Assembly: GCA_039707465.1 (NCBI GenBank)
Contig: CM077647.1
Location: forward strand, 48,997,110 to 49,061,109
Reading direction: 5' to 3'
Source of the DNA: Rhabdophis nuchalis
Taxonomy: Eukaryota > Chordata > Lepidosauria > Squamata > Natricidae
DNA length: 64,000 nt
This document shows, in pieces, positions 1 to 14,400 of this stretch (its first letter is position 1; the number at the start of each line of letters is the position of its first letter). The notes below the pieces were generated by a model, which saw nothing but the letters and a program-made list of their open reading frames with translations, was not told where the DNA came from and searched no databases. A program made the translations under genes and the position numbers.

Positions 1-1291
1 ATCTTGGATGCACTGGCATAACATTTCTTTAAATGTGTATTATATTGAGAACTACATTTATTTGTGAATTATTATATGGGAGGCTATTTTGTGTTTCTAA
101 GATTAGATTATAGAAAATCATTAGGTACATTTAAAAATAATGACTTCTGTTAGTCTTATGCAGTATAATTTTTATTACTTCAACTCTTACTATTTCTATT
201 AAATGGTAACTTTTCAAATGTGTACTAATATTGACACACATAGGACAATAGAAGATGTAAATGGGATAGGAAATTTTAATGTCTTTCCATCACAACAAAA
301 TTGCCACATAGATCACATTAAGAAGTTCTAAAAAAAGGATCATGAGAAAATTGGTGAAATTTCATAGGATAAATGTGTGCTATTCAGTTAAACAATGTTT
401 TTTTTTAAAAAATAACCTGTTTCTCCATTTAAGTTGTATATTCATTGTTGAAATGTATAAAACTGTGAAATCTGAAAACTCCTAAGAAAGTTATTTTTGT
501 ATATATGAAATAAAATCTAATATTTGAAAATTCAGTGTGATCTTTTATGAATTACATTCTTACTGCACAGAACAGGCATCAGAAAAGGAAGCAGGAATGA
601 GGCAATACAGTAGGCCTTCCTTGCAATAGATGTTATAATTTTATACCAAATGATATATAAAAACTTTTATCAATATGAAAGAATAACAAGTCATCCTATT
701 TTTGCACTGCATATGCCTAATTAAAACACTGAAAAAACATCATTCCAAGAATATCTTATAATAGCATTTAATAAGTACTGTGAAAATAATATCCAAAATC
801 TGTTAACTTCCATTGGCTTGAAGCCATATGACTTTGCTAACAAGTGGATGGAATTGAATGGGTTTTATATATCTTTTGTGAATATCTGAAAGCTAAAGAT
901 TACATTTTACTCCTTAACATACACCCCAACCTCCCCAATCTAAAACAAGCAACTCAGTCTGGAATTTTGGTACACTTCACATTAATCAAGCAGGGTAAAT
1001 AAAAATGTCTTTATAACCAGAAAGATTAAAAATGATTCCCAAAATGGATTCTGCCATTCCCAGCTTCTCTACTACACCATAAAGAAAAACACATCCTTTG
1101 TGATATTTGGCTATCTAAATAATGGCTCCAAAGCCCAACATTTCAGGTCATGCTTTAACTTTATTCCTGTGCTGCTGTTTTTTAACGATTGCTTAAATGG
1201 TCCTTTCAATTATTCTCCTGCTTCATGATGGTCTTTGCTCAGTTTTGAATATACACTGTTGCCACATAATGGTGTTCAATTAGTATATACA
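1..1291. other. AT-rich DNA without recognised genes
   Basis: This is the 3' flank and possible 3' UTR of GSDME. I see only AT-rich single-copy-like sequence with no ORF of note and no recognisable repeat. Confidence 0.5.
1160..1165 (-). terminator. Candidate GSDME poly(A) signal
   Basis: TTTATT on the plus strand reads AATAAA on the minus strand, about 1.0 kb after the stop codon. Such hexamers are common in AT-rich DNA, so this is only a candidate 3' UTR end. Confidence 0.3.
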
Positions 1292-1299
1292 ATCTAGTT

Positions 1300-1432
1300 C
1301 AGGGATCCCCAACCCATGGACCAGCACCGGGCCATGGGATGCAGGCCGCATGCAAAACCACCTCCCTCCAGTTCGCGGAAAAACCTCCCTCCATAGAACA
1401 AGTCCCTGGTGCCCAAAAGGTTAGGACAACTG
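1300..1432. mobile_element. 133-bp hAT-type MITE with nTCTAGn-type target duplication
   Basis: It begins CAGGGATCCCCAACCC and ends GGTTAGGACAACTG, imperfect inverted termini. It is flanked by ATCTAGTT (1292-1299) and TTCTAGTT (1433-1440), an 8-bp duplication with one mismatch. It contains the CCGGGCCATGG and GTCCCTGGTGCCCAAAAGG blocks shared with the longer element at 51260-52429, so it is an internally deleted relative. Confidence 0.8.
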
Positions 1433-2181
1433 TTCTAGTTTATAAGGAAAATAATATTAGTAATGGAGCACAACAACTAATACAAGGAATTCTTCACTGG
1501 CAAGTACAGTGCTAAATGAAGGCATTGCTAAATGAACCTCACTATCTTGTATGCATCAAAAGCAATGCAACTGTGTCACAATCTAGGACTGGAGCCATTC
1601 CCTTGAAATCCGTTTCTCTCCACACCCTCGACTCACATGGGGGTGGGGTGGGAAGAAAAAAAAGCAAGCAATTTTTGCAGGGAATCTCTCCTTCCCTACT
1701 GCCAGTGTGATCATAATATGTAGAACAGCGAACAACTTGCTTTGTTGAAACCTCTCTCTTCAAGGGGTGAGGGGTATGTGAAAGAAGAAGAAAAATCACA
1801 GATCTGGCCCAATGTCATTCATATGGCTGAGGGATGCTATGAAGGTTGTGAATGGTGGTAAATGAGCCATAAAATTACTTTTTTTTCTGCACTGTTGTAA
1901 CTTTGAATGGTTTCTGAATAAATGGCTGAAAAGAGAGGACATGTAATCTTTCTAAACTTTAAAATAATACAGGAGTGTCTAACATCTCACCAAGTATCCC
2001 TGCATGGTTTTTTAAAATCTTTGCATCTTTTCATTCATATAATTAATTTTAGCATTCAGCTTGCTCCAATAACACAGCCCCTCGGCAGATATTCCAATTG
2101 TATGGACACAAATCTAGTGGGTTCATAACTAAGAGGCATTAAAAGAGACACTTGTAGTATTAAACTATTGAAACAGCTTCA

Positions 2182-2421
2182 TCAGTTCTTGTGTTTTTCA
2201 CAGCCTAATGCATGGAGGCCATTCAATGCAATAAATAGAACAATTGGGGAAAAATTAGATTTTTTCATGGTTGCAGCTTTGATAGAAGATTCTGTCATTT
2301 CAAGGTTAATATTTGATAAAGCAAATAGCCTCTGTGCTATCCGAAACTTTCCTGGGTCAGCAAGTGGAGCCAGTACGGGATCTGCAAGTGTCACTGTACC
2401 ATCTTCTGAGATCATATTAGG
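2182..2421 (-). CDS. GSDME: GSDME last coding exon with stop
   Basis: The acceptor is TCTGAGCAG; 79 codons follow, then TGA at 2184-2182. It encodes [19 protein letters not shown] and the end [17 protein letters not shown]. The neighbouring plus-strand ORF at 2168-2446 is a shadow of this exon. Confidence 0.93.
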   Translation of the reverse strand, partial: PNMISEDGTVTLADPVLAPLADPGKFRIAQRLFALSNINLEMTESSIKAATMKKSNFSPIVLFIALNGLHALGCEKHKN

Positions 2422-5400
2422 CTGCTCAGAGACAGAAAGACATTGATTAATAGCATTTCCACAATAGTACAATTTTTAAATAATGATGGCATTTTTTTAA
2501 TATGTAAAGCTCACTAATCTGGGAATGGAACGTCTGGAAAACACTGGAATTTTATTTCAAATTACATCAATTTGGTCATTGGAAGCTGTCTAACAGTTTT
2601 CAGAAATTAATCTTCAAAGATTCAGGAACCGTAGTTTTTGCACATTCTTAATAATGCAACAACTTAGGGGATCTGTGCAATTTAATGGTCAAAGTATGCT
2701 ACATTAGATTGTAACGCCAAATCCAAATCCTCATTCTTGGGCTTTGCTGATGACCTAAAGGCTTTTGTCAGAATCAAAAGGAGGGTAGTTCCTTGGAAGA
2801 AATACTGGATAGAAATGAAATGAAATAAAAATACTCATCTGCTATCCAGCCAAAGCTCTGGGCAACAGTCTCTTCAATAGTGACACCATCTGTGCAGCAT
2901 TTCATAAGCTATAATTCCTAGCAACCTCTCGTAGATTGGGGAAATGTAAAGTACCACTAATTATCTCAAAACATTCAATTAATTTAACCCTTTGTCCTTT
3001 TCTTTATCTCACGCTTTAAATGTCTTTGGATTTCTATTTCACGTTCCTTTTCAGTATGCTATATAAAGTCCAATTTATTGTGAAAAGGAACTTATTGTTC
3101 CTTATTGTTAAGTATGTGTGCACCTGCATGTTTGAGGGCTGCGCAAATCAGCACAAATCCTGATTCTGGTCAGATCTGAGATATGAAGTGGCATGATTTG
3201 AGAATGAACCTGCTTTGTGGTTCCATTTAGGAGGAAATGTCCAAGGTTATCTAAATGCCTCTAGGTGATTCATTTTCGGCAGCATCATATCAAATGGAAT
3301 GTAGAACTCCTAGAGAACAATCCTGCCATGGATCAGCTAGGTATCTCTAAGGGTTTTGAAATAGAGGAAGGAACAGTACATTAGTCTCCAAATTGTCTAG
3401 CAAAAAGTCTGGTATCTCAACTAGTATCTGTAATAAACCATTGAAGCAATGCTAAAAATGTCCAGGGTCTTCAAAAAGTTCATAAACAGCTAAAGCAGCA
3501 AGTACTTATTTTTCTGTCTTGCTTTCTGTGAGTGTCCAGGCTTGGTATGGTAGTGATATTGAGAAATGACCATAGACCTATTTTATGATAATGTTTGCTG
3601 CATCTGATTGCCAAGTTATCTGGGGTGCCAGGAAGATTGCCACTACTAGTTGACAAGCTTGGTTCCTTCCAAGTAGGGCCCCCTTGGCATGCATTACGGA
3701 AACCTGGTTGGGCCATGAAGGGGGTGTTCCCCTCAGTGAATTATGCCCAACAGGCCTCCAGGCGTTTCAACAGCCAAGAGCCCAGGGCAGGGACGGGTGG
3801 GTGGTGGTTATTAGGGAAAATCCCGGACCTCTGGAAGTTACTTTGCCTCAGATAGGCGGGTATGAGTCCCTTTTTGTGAAGTGGGGCCTTGGAGTTCAGA
3901 TGGGCACTTTTGTTATATATACCTGTCTCCTTGCTACATCTCATCGGCCCTGCCGGAGCTGCTGAATATGTTAGCCAGATTGGCGGTTGATTTCCCCAGG
4001 CTTATGATCCTGGGGGATTTCAATCTGACTTCCATTGGTGAGACATCTGAGTCAGCTCGGGAGTTCATGGCTTCCAGGACGGCTGTGGACCTAACTCAGC
4101 TAATTCAAGACCCCACTCATAACAGGGGACACATGCTCGACCTGATTTTTGTCTCTGGACAGTGGATGAATGATCTAGATTTAGGGGTTATTTCTATCCA
4201 ACCCTTGTCATGGTCTGATCATTTCCTCCTTAGGCTTGACTTCCATACTGCTACCCCTCGCTGCAGGGAGGCGGAACCGACTAGATGGTTCCGTCCCAGG
4301 CGCCTGATGGACCCTGAAAGGTTCCTGATGGAGCTTGGGACTTTTTCTGAATCCCTTGCTCACAGCTCGACCAAAGCCCTAGTGGAAGCCTAGAATAGGG
4401 CGGCCTTTGGGGCCTTGGACCGCGTTGTGCCTTTGCAGCCTCTGACCCGGTGCCGATCCCGGGTAGCTCCCTGGTTTACTGAAGAGCTGTGGGAGATGAA
4501 ATGCCGGAAAAGACACCTAGAGAGTGGTTGTAGGGCCAGCCGGTCCGAATCCAATTGAACACTAGTAAGAATTCATATTAAATTCTACTTAATGGCGATA
4601 AAAGTGGCAAAACGGCAACATTTTTCCAGCAGTCCGCAGATAATCAAGGAACTGGGGAAGACTGCTTGCAGAGTAGGCTGAGGAATTTGCTCAGTATATG
4701 CAGGATAAAATCACCCAGATTCGGACAGGTTTGGACTCTGACTGGGTAGATTTGGTCGAGTTGATAGGGATGAATCTATCTGGGATGAGTTTGACCCTGT
4801 GACTCCCGAGGGCATGGACAGGATTATGGGGAGACTCAGTGCTGCTACATGTGCTGGACCTGTGCCCCTTTGTTAGTTTCGGATTCCTAGGAGGTGACAC
4901 AAGGCTGGCTCCAGGCAATTACCAATGCTTCATTAAGAAATGGGTTCTTTCCCACCACTCTGAAGGAGGCAATGGTGAGGCCCCTCCCTAAGAAGCCTTT
5001 CCTGGACCCAGCTTCTTTAGCCAACTATCGTCCGGTCTCTAACCTTCGCTTTGTAGCGAAAGTTGTTGAGAGTGTGGTAGCACGTCAGCTTCCCCAGTAC
5101 CTGGACAAAGCTGCCTACTTGGATCCATTTTAGTCGGGTTTCAGGCCGGGGTACAGCATAGAGACGGCATTGGTCACGTTGGTTGATGATCTCTGGCGGG
5201 CCCAGGACAGGGGTTGCTCCTCTGTCCTCATCCTATTAGATGGCTTTCGATACCATCGACCATGGTATCCTACTGCGATGACTCGGGGAGTTGGGAGTGG
5301 GGGGGCACCGTTTTGCGGTGTTTCTCCTCCTACCTGTCGGATCAGTCACAGTTCGTGTTGACTAGAGAATAGGAATGGACCCCGAGGCGCCTCACTTGTG

Positions 5401-8400
5401 GGGTGCCCCTGGGGTTGGTTCTCTCACCCCTCCTGTTCAACATATACATGAAACCACTGGGCGAGATCATCCATGGTTTTGAGGTATGGTATCGTCAATA
5501 CGCTGATGATACCCAACTTTTCATCTCTACCCTAAACCACCCAAATGATGCCCTTGATGTGATGTCCCAATGCCTGGAGGCTGTGTGGATCTGGATGGAG
5601 ATGAACAGGCTCAAGCTCAATCCCTCCAAGACTGAGTGGCTGTGATTTCCGTCATCCCGATTTGTGCATCTTGTATCATCTTTGATGATAGGGGGAGAAA
5701 TTTTAGTCCCCTCAGAGAGGGCCCTCAATCTGGGAGTCCTCCTGGGTACGCAGCTTAGTTTAGAAGAACACCTGACGGCTATGACCAGGGGGGCCTTTTA
5801 CCAGGTTTGCCTGGCACATCAGTTGCGCTCCTTCCTAGATCGGGATACCCTGTGCACAGTCAATCATGCCCTAGTCATTTCTTGTCTGGACTACTGTAAC
5901 ACTCTACATGGGGCTGCCCTTGAGAAGTACCCCGAGGCTTCAGCTGGTCTAGAATGTGGCCGCGCAGATTATCATGGGGATACCTAGGTGCTCCCATGTT
6001 ACACCCCTTTTAGGCGGTCTGCACTGGTTGTCGGTTGTTTTCTGGGTGCGATTCAAGGTATTAATTATGACCTATAAAGTGCTCCATGGCTTAGGCCCAG
6101 GGTAGTTGCGAGACCACCTACTGCCACCAGTAGCCTCTGTATGATCCTACAGAGTTGACCTTCTCAGGGTGCCATTGGTAGACAATCCAGGGGGAGAGCC
6201 TTCTCTGTGGGTGCACCTTCCCTCTGGAATGAGCTGCCCCCAGAGCTTCGCATAATTCCCAACCTCCAGTCCTTCTGGCGCACCCTAAAAAGTTGGCTTT
6301 TCAGCAAGCCGGGCTGACCTGAATAAAATAAATGATTAATTTTAATTGAATTTTTAAATTTCATTGTAAATGTCAATTGGGTTTTTGGGATATTCTATTT
6401 AATCTCCCTTTTTAACTTTTGTAATATGTATTTTTATGTTGTATGCTGCCCTGAGAAGGGCGGCATATAAATCCAATAAACCTAAACCTAAACCTTTATC
6501 AGTGTTATAATTCACTCTGATCGAGCTGGGAATTCTGCCTGTTGATAGAAGCTATCTAATACAATAAGACCCAATGCCACAGAATAGTATACTACATATA
6601 CCAGTATTTATATTATAAGATGTATATTATAAAAGTATTATAAACCCTGTTCTTAAAAACACTAAATGTTTTAGCAAGCCAAGCATCACTTTAATCAATA
6701 CTGAGAAGTCAAAAGTCTGTCACAACTATATAAATTTTAAGTTTTGACTAAAAGTTGTGTTACCCTCAAAATTGGATAGGTAGGATAGAACATTCCATTA
6801 GCACAAGGCAGATCAAAGTTAAGATCCTGTGCAGCATTACTTTAAAAAAATAGAAATGAATGAAAACAAAGCAAGGCTTGGATCTCCAAAAGAACTCTTG
6901 TAGACACAGGTCAATTCAATTGGCTACTTAGGTCACTGAGAGAGGCCATCATAATACCATTGTACCTCATATCTCAGCACATTGTTTTTTATCTATAGTA
7001 TCCCAGAAGCAATAGAAAAGCCATTCTATCTGTGCAGCATTGTGAAACATTACACAGCGCTTTGAGTCAGATCATTACTCAGCTGGTCCTTTGGTTTCAA
7101 GAAGGTAATTCTATCAAACTATCACTTCTTGTGCTGTGACTCTGTTAATCACAGTGAAAGACCATAATTATAGTAAAACCATACATTAACAGTAAAGCAT
7201 TACAAATGGGCAAGCAAAAGTAGAAATAACCATTCATACTTCCAAAAGGTGACACAAAAACCTATCTATATCAAAATGTTGCTGAACAAATTCCTGCCAA
7301 TAGTCAGCATGCAAGATATTGTCATGGCTTCTTATAATCGAAACTGGTTTTATCTATGCAAGTCAGAACCCTATCTCACCCCTCACCCACCCACCCCCTT
7401 TATTGTTTTCCCATGTATTTCAAAAGGGAGTTGTAGATAAGTAGGAACTAAAGGACCACATTTGAAGGGGGAAAAATTACAAGTATTTGTGTACAAAAGA
7501 TCTCAATCTATTTCTGATAAGAGAATGGAATTACTATGGCCACAAGATAAACTAGAATGGAGGAATAAAAGTGCAGATGACGGCAACAAATGAACAAAAA
7601 ATCTAGTTACAATAGATACTTTTATTAAATAATTGTTAATTCCTACAGACTTATTTAATGGAATATATGGAGTTTCTATGCATTATTTATTAAGTTCTCT
7701 ATTATAGGTTGTATTCTGTAGATTTTAAACTAAACTAAACTAAAATTTAGTTAATCTGAGTTATAATCTGTAGTAATAACGAATCTGAATTTGAAAAAAA
7801 TCTATGTGATTTGGAAAAATGTGTTGTTTTTTTAGTATAAGAAACAGACCAAATATTGACAGTTTTTCAGGTATCAGATTATTATGTGAAGTACCATAAT
7901 TATGATAAAATGCTTATAAAATCAGTGACTGCTTTTTATTCAGTTTTGTATTGATTTTTCTTATCTTTCTTGCTGGGAATTGCCTTGAAAGATAATGTGT
8001 ATGACATTAAAATACAATTTCCATTTAGTGCTAGCTAATTTCTTAAGATGAATGGAATGTATATTCTATAAGGGCTGGAAGAGATATGACATGAATAAGT
8101 ACCACTGAGGACCAGCTGCTAGAACTTATGCTATTGTTAACACAATAGCATTTCCAACTTAAATTGACAGGACTTACCAAGAAACATAGGGTAGGGACAA
8201 GCTGGAGGTCACAACAGGCTAACAGCAGGCATAGAGAATAACTTGACAGTTCTGAAGAAAGGAAATAAAAAGGAAAACAAAAACTTTTAAAAATATAAAT
8301 CATTTTGCTGAGCACTGAGTCATTGGCTTCTGAAATCTTAACTGAATAAAATAAAAAAGTAGGGCAGTATGTTCTCCAAGTCCACATAGAATCTAGAATC

Positions 8401-11400
8401 TGTCAAAACAGAACAATTTATGTTGTTCCTAAAAGAGAATGTCGAGAATGTATATTGCCATGCTGAAAAGAACATTCCTGTAGTTTGATGTACCTCACAA
8501 TTGAATCTTGCCTTTACTATTGTTTAGACAATCTACAATTGCATTTAAAAGGTTTGACAAGTGAAATCTGACTACTTCAAAATTGCATCTCTAAGCACGT
8601 TGTAAGGTATGATTCAGTTAAAAATGAAAAAACTGAGGAGACAACTTCAGCATACATTCAAAAAACATAAATAGAATAGAAAATAAAATATTTTCTATTT
8701 TTTCTCAAATGGATGGATAGCATCACTGATAAAGAATACAGATATTCTTGAGTTATGACCATAAAGACATAACTTGTGATGGTTAAAAAGCAAGAAGATG
8801 TGACTGACCTGGTTTTATTAATTTTGTGAGGGTCAGTAAACCCCATAGTTGTTAAGCAAACCTGTGCTTCAATATGAGCTAATTTTGCTGAAAACAGAAT
8901 AAATACCAGTTTTCAACATCACAGTAATAAAACCTGATCAAGTGAATGGAGGATGCTGCTAACGGCCATCAATATTGGTTAGCCATTGATACATGAACTG
9001 CAGTCACACAATTGTCGTGAAAAATTTGAATCTGGATTTTAGTATCCCTCAGGTTAAGTTCCTTAAAAGAAGCAGCCAGTCAAGAGTTAAAAGTACCTGT
9101 GCAGAGTGTTTATGGTATGAAGAAGAGCCTGGATATATTGATTTAGACAACGTATTCAAGCTCAACATCATGTAGGCTTTTTAGATGAAGTGAAAGGCTT
9201 GCTGGAGATATGTGTAGAACTGGGTTGCGGGATGATACAGAAACACTAATAGAAAACAAGTAAATGATGAAGACTCCAAGAACAGGTAAGAGGATAACAG
9301 AGGATCAAAAAAGGACCTTCAGATGACTAAGGAAAAAATAGAGGAAGAATTTTTCACAACCCAATACTGAGTGATTCTGTAGGAGCACCCACTGAATGAG
9401 CAATAAGATAGGTAGACAAAAGAATGTGACAGATAATGCATAATAGGATCAAGATAATGAAATTAACCATACCAAAGGGAAAAATATGAAATAAAAATCC
9501 CTGTTTAACAACAAAAATAATCTGAGATTATATGAAATTCACTTTTATTTAAAAGAACTTCATGGGTCCACAAGTAGATCAATACCTCAACACTGAGAAA
9601 GTGTTTTCCCCAAAATACCTCCATGACATCAAAGACTGATTAGAGCAATGATTCACAAACAGTGCTCTTAAGCTGGGGCTCTAAGTAGGATTTAAAGTAA
9701 ATCATTGCAATGTAAAGTCTGTGGCATTAAATCTTACATGGGTGACAAATATACTAACAGAATCTTTGCAAATATATGAATGTCATTCTTGGAAAAAGTG
9801 AGGGTTTCTGTAATGGTGGGACTTAAGTTCTTTGACAAGGCTGATTAGTTCTAAGACTCTAAAAAGATCCAAACATGTAGTCTTTATTTTATCATTGAAT
9901 CAGGAGTCAGTGATGTGAACAGAGTGAAGAAATGATAAATACGATCTTAGTATGATATCAGAAGACAGAAATTAAATTAAAACTAGGATGAGTCACAAAG
10001 ATATCTAGGAAATATAATGTAAAATGTAAAAAAAGATTAATTTTGTTTAACAACAACCTTTTTGTTTAGAGACACTGTGTTTCAAATGGAAATTAATGAT
10101 CTAAGACTTGATCACCTGAGATTATTAAAATATTTAATTAATAAGTAGGCAATTCTGGTCAGCATTCTTTTCCTTTGTTTAGTTCAATTTTTTTCTAAAT
10201 TATTACTTTTAAGACAGAATCCAAACCATTGTAATTTATACCAATGACATAAAAGTTTGAACCTTTCTTGTTTCTTTCTTAGTAGCAGTAAATAAACTTA
10301 GCACACAAAGCGAATAATATTCACCATGTGAATCCAAATGAGAAAGCCATCATTTAAAGGCAGTTGAGGCTAAATAATTCCTAGGGAGGTGACCTTAAAG
10401 CAAATTTTTGGAAATCCTTATGTAAATACTGTTAAGAGGACAGTGGCATTCCTTAAGTCTGTGGAAATATTAGAAAGACAGAATGACTGCTCTCTGATTT
10501 ATAAGAGGCATAAGAAGAAGGGAAGAAACAGTCAGATTTACAAGATTTTATTATTATAGTTTATCTCAATAAACTTTAATTCTGATTTCCCAATCAGATG
10601 GCTAAGAGGGATGTAGTGGCTCAGTGGCAAAAATGAGCTTGTTGATCAGAAAGGACAGCAGTTCGGCAGTTTGAATTTCTAGCACCCGTAATGGAGTGAG
10701 CTCCCGTTACTTGTCCAGCTGTCAGGCCTGCAAGCCATCTTTTCTTTTGGACCTCAGGCCTGCCTCACTTTCTATTATTCTACTATGCATTTTTCTATTG
10801 GGGGAAATGGGAGGGGGTATTATACGGAGTTGGGTGATATGTAGCCATAACAAAATTCTTTCTAGAGAGCCAAGGTCATCCTTTGTCTCTGCACCTGGCC
10901 GCAACTGGATGAGTGGAAGCTGCTAGCGTGGCAGTGGAAGATTGGGGCATGTGATGGACTTGGGGTGTAGGGGCAGGATCTTGAACTTTCAACTGGGTGG
11001 AAAAACCTGGAAGCTTTCAGATGTGCCAACATAGCTCTCTTAATAAATTGGAACTTTGAAGAATCCTTTGCCTTGGATTTTGATTTACTTTGGGATGCTA
11101 TTTGGAACCCTAACACCAGCTTCTGACAACCTAGCAGTTCAAAAGCACATAAAAATGCAAGTAGGAAAATAGGGACCACTTTGGTGGGAAGATAACAGAA
11201 CTCAGCGTTTAGACATGCCGACCACATGACCATGGAGACGTCTTTAGACAGAGCTGCCTCTTCGGCTTAGAAACGGAGACAAGCACCACCCCTAGAACCA
11301 GAAACGACTAGCACGCATGTGCGGGGAAACCTTTACCATTAATCAGGTCTTTCTTGAAGGGTTGACATCCAAGTACCATGCATTTAGTTCTGCATTCCTT

Positions 11401-14400
11401 TATACTTTATGCACCAAGGATTTCCTCTATATTCACAAACTGAATTTACAGTACACGATACTATAAATCTGAAACAGAAAACCCTACCTGCTGTGAACAA
11501 AAAATAATTTTAGAAGAAAACCACTCGCTTATTTATTCTTTTGTACCTGCCAGAGCACTGAGGAGGAAATGAGCAGCTAGGAAAAGCTCCTTATTGTGAA
11601 CATGTTGTTTGCTCTGCAAATGTACACCCACAAGCTGTAGAAATTCTTCTATACATGGTTTCTCTGATGACTTCAATTCCTCCATTGCTATGTTGCCTGG
11701 ACTCCCCTCAGAACATATACTGTCCAGCTGCAAAAACAAAATAAAAAGGGAACAGATACAGTGGGCAGATTTAATCATACTCAGAATAAGTTAATCAGAC
11801 CAAGTTTGACAGTTCTATTATGTTTCTTTCACAACAATATGGAAATGGTTTTTTTCTGCATTTAAAAAAAGCTTCTCAATGTACCTTGAAGCCTTGGACA
11901 TTATTGACAGTTTCCTATTCAAATGTTAAGCAATGTTAAGTAACTCTGCTTAGCTTGTTATGAGATCATCCAAGGTTGGGTAGGTGATGCTACTTGCTGT
12001 GATCCAGAAAATAACGATGCTCAAATCAGTCAAGACCAGCTATGCTGGCTGGGGAATTCTGGGAGTTGAAGTCCACCAGTCTTAAAAGAGCCAACTTTGC
12101 AGACCCCTGGTCAAGACCAATAAAAATCCCATTGATTTCATATTATGTGAAAATCTGACTCTTTTAAACTCTATAATGCTAGGAGGTGGGCGGGGAGGGG
12201 GGGGGGAGAAAAACAGGATGACTAATGGTAATGTGGATCCATTCAAGTCTAACAGTATTGGGAATACTGGATCATATTAAAGATAGATCATCCTAGAGAC
12301 AACGCATCTATTAATAACCAAGATAACACTGATTTGATGGTTACCATAACTAAAATTATTAGAAATATATAATTAGAAACATCAGCAATCAAAACTACAT
12401 TCCTTTCTTCATAAAGAACAAGCTTTAAAAAAAAAAGAGGAAAACTACATGTATGACTGGGAAATAAAAATTACCACATTTTCTAGTTGCATCACTGTTT
12501 CTTCATGAAGCAAAAGGCCACAGACCATTTGGTATAAAGAGCTCTGCTTTTCTTCTGATAAATTCATAAATGGTTGGAACTGGCTCTTCAACTGGAGGAC
12601 ATCTGAAAATGTATTATACATGCATATTTAATCATTAAGTAGAATCAAGTTGGAGAAGCTAATCCTAACAATTCTGAATGTAACATACATTAATTTCATT
12701 TAAAAAGTTGTGTGTGTGTGTGAGAGAGAGAGAATGCATGTTGGACGCGTAACACATCATGTTCATTTGCTTTTTTATAGGGATTTTTTTTTACAAAACT
12801 GATCATTTTGATCCTGACTCAAATTTCAAAAATACATCCTATGATTTCATCAGAGGAAATTTGTGTATACATAGTATTAACAGAGAAAATCAGAATTAAA
12901 ATGAAATACATTTCTGTAGTAGTTTGAATGTTGCCATGTGCTAGGTTCATGCAAAGAAATAAAATGGCTTGTCTGACCAGCATATCACGTGAACCCAATC
13001 AATCTTGGTTTAGTTAATAAACCATTGTTAACAGCTATAATTTACCTTACCTTACACTTTCATTACATCTCCCCCATCTTCCTGAGGCATGCCTGCACTC
13101 CATAGCCTTGGATTCCATCCACTCAATTATTACAACAGGGAGAACTCAGATTGTGCTTGAGTGACAGGATCACAACAAAGTTTGTGATCCTAATTATAAG
13201 CCTAGTATTACTTGTCTATCTTGAAGCAGTTAATTAAAAAATGGCACATTCATGCAGTTGTAAACATTATTTGGAATAGTCTGCAGAGTGGTCTATATGA
13301 AAAGAAGATCTTGAGAAAGTATGCAAGGTATAATACTCTAGAATAGAGGTTCCCAACTGGAAGTACGAGGCGATATTACAGGTGTATTCCATTACTCGTA
13401 AATATTGCACCTCTTTACAGTTTACAACTGGTGATACAGAACATTTGGGGAGGAATTAACCCCAACTATTTATGATGCAATAATAATAAAGACAAGAATT
13501 GCCTTTACACACATGGATCCAATTCTAGAACCATGTTTCTGGCATCCTCAAAGCCACACATTGAGCTGAAAATAATTTTGGTTTAAGTTAGTATAATGAA
13601 CAGGAAATGTGAACTATTTTCTAGTCCTACCTTTGCTTAGAATGTTAAGTGAAGCATCACTTGGAATAGGGCTTTCAGGCCCGGTCAATTTCTCATTATC
13701 CACAACATCAAACAGATGAGGGCAGCAAGCATCTTTGAAGGCTGAAGAATGGTAAGATGGCCCTTCTATAGCTCCTTTTTCAAAACCACCTTGTTGGTCA
13801 TGAAAGAGGCACAATTCTACAAAAGGAACAGTTTGGTTGTCTTATTTTTAGGTAACTTTTGATTTACAGCTCCCACTCCATCCCATAATATGAATAACAG
13901 CAAATAAATTATCTCTTAGTATTCTGATTAGCATTAAACTTACTGAGATCTTGCCCATTTATAAAATGTTTTTTGCAGATGTGCGTAACAAATCAGAAAT
14001 CACCTATTTAATAAGAATAAGGATGTTCTTTGTGATTACCACCAGGCTGCTTTCACTGGAAGATAACAGTCCAGAGTTTAGGTGAAAAAAGTAAGGTTCT
14101 ACATTTAGGCAAGAAAAGCAAAATGCAGAGGTACAGTATAGGTGTACCTTGCTCAATAGTAGCAACTGTGAGAGGGATCTTGGCTGGCTCATTTAAATAT
14201 GAGCCAGCAGTGTGCAGCAGCTGCCAAAAAAGCCAACACCGTTCTAGGCTGCATAAACAGAGGGATAGAATCAAGATCATGCAATGTTAATACCACTTTA
14301 TAATGCCTTGTTAAGGCCACACTTGGAATACTGCATTCAGTTTTGGTCACCATGATGTAAAAAAGATGTGGAGACTCTAGAAAGAGTGCAGAGAAGAGAA

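Noticed and set aside
1516..1799. Opposing ORFs of 64 and 85 codons
   Set aside because: No domain, no splice context; they lie in the 3' flank of GSDME and look like chance frames.
8043..8387. 114-codon ORF taken as one exon
   Set aside because: Only 8178-8251 inside it is exon; splice sites and phase show that the rest is intron read-through.
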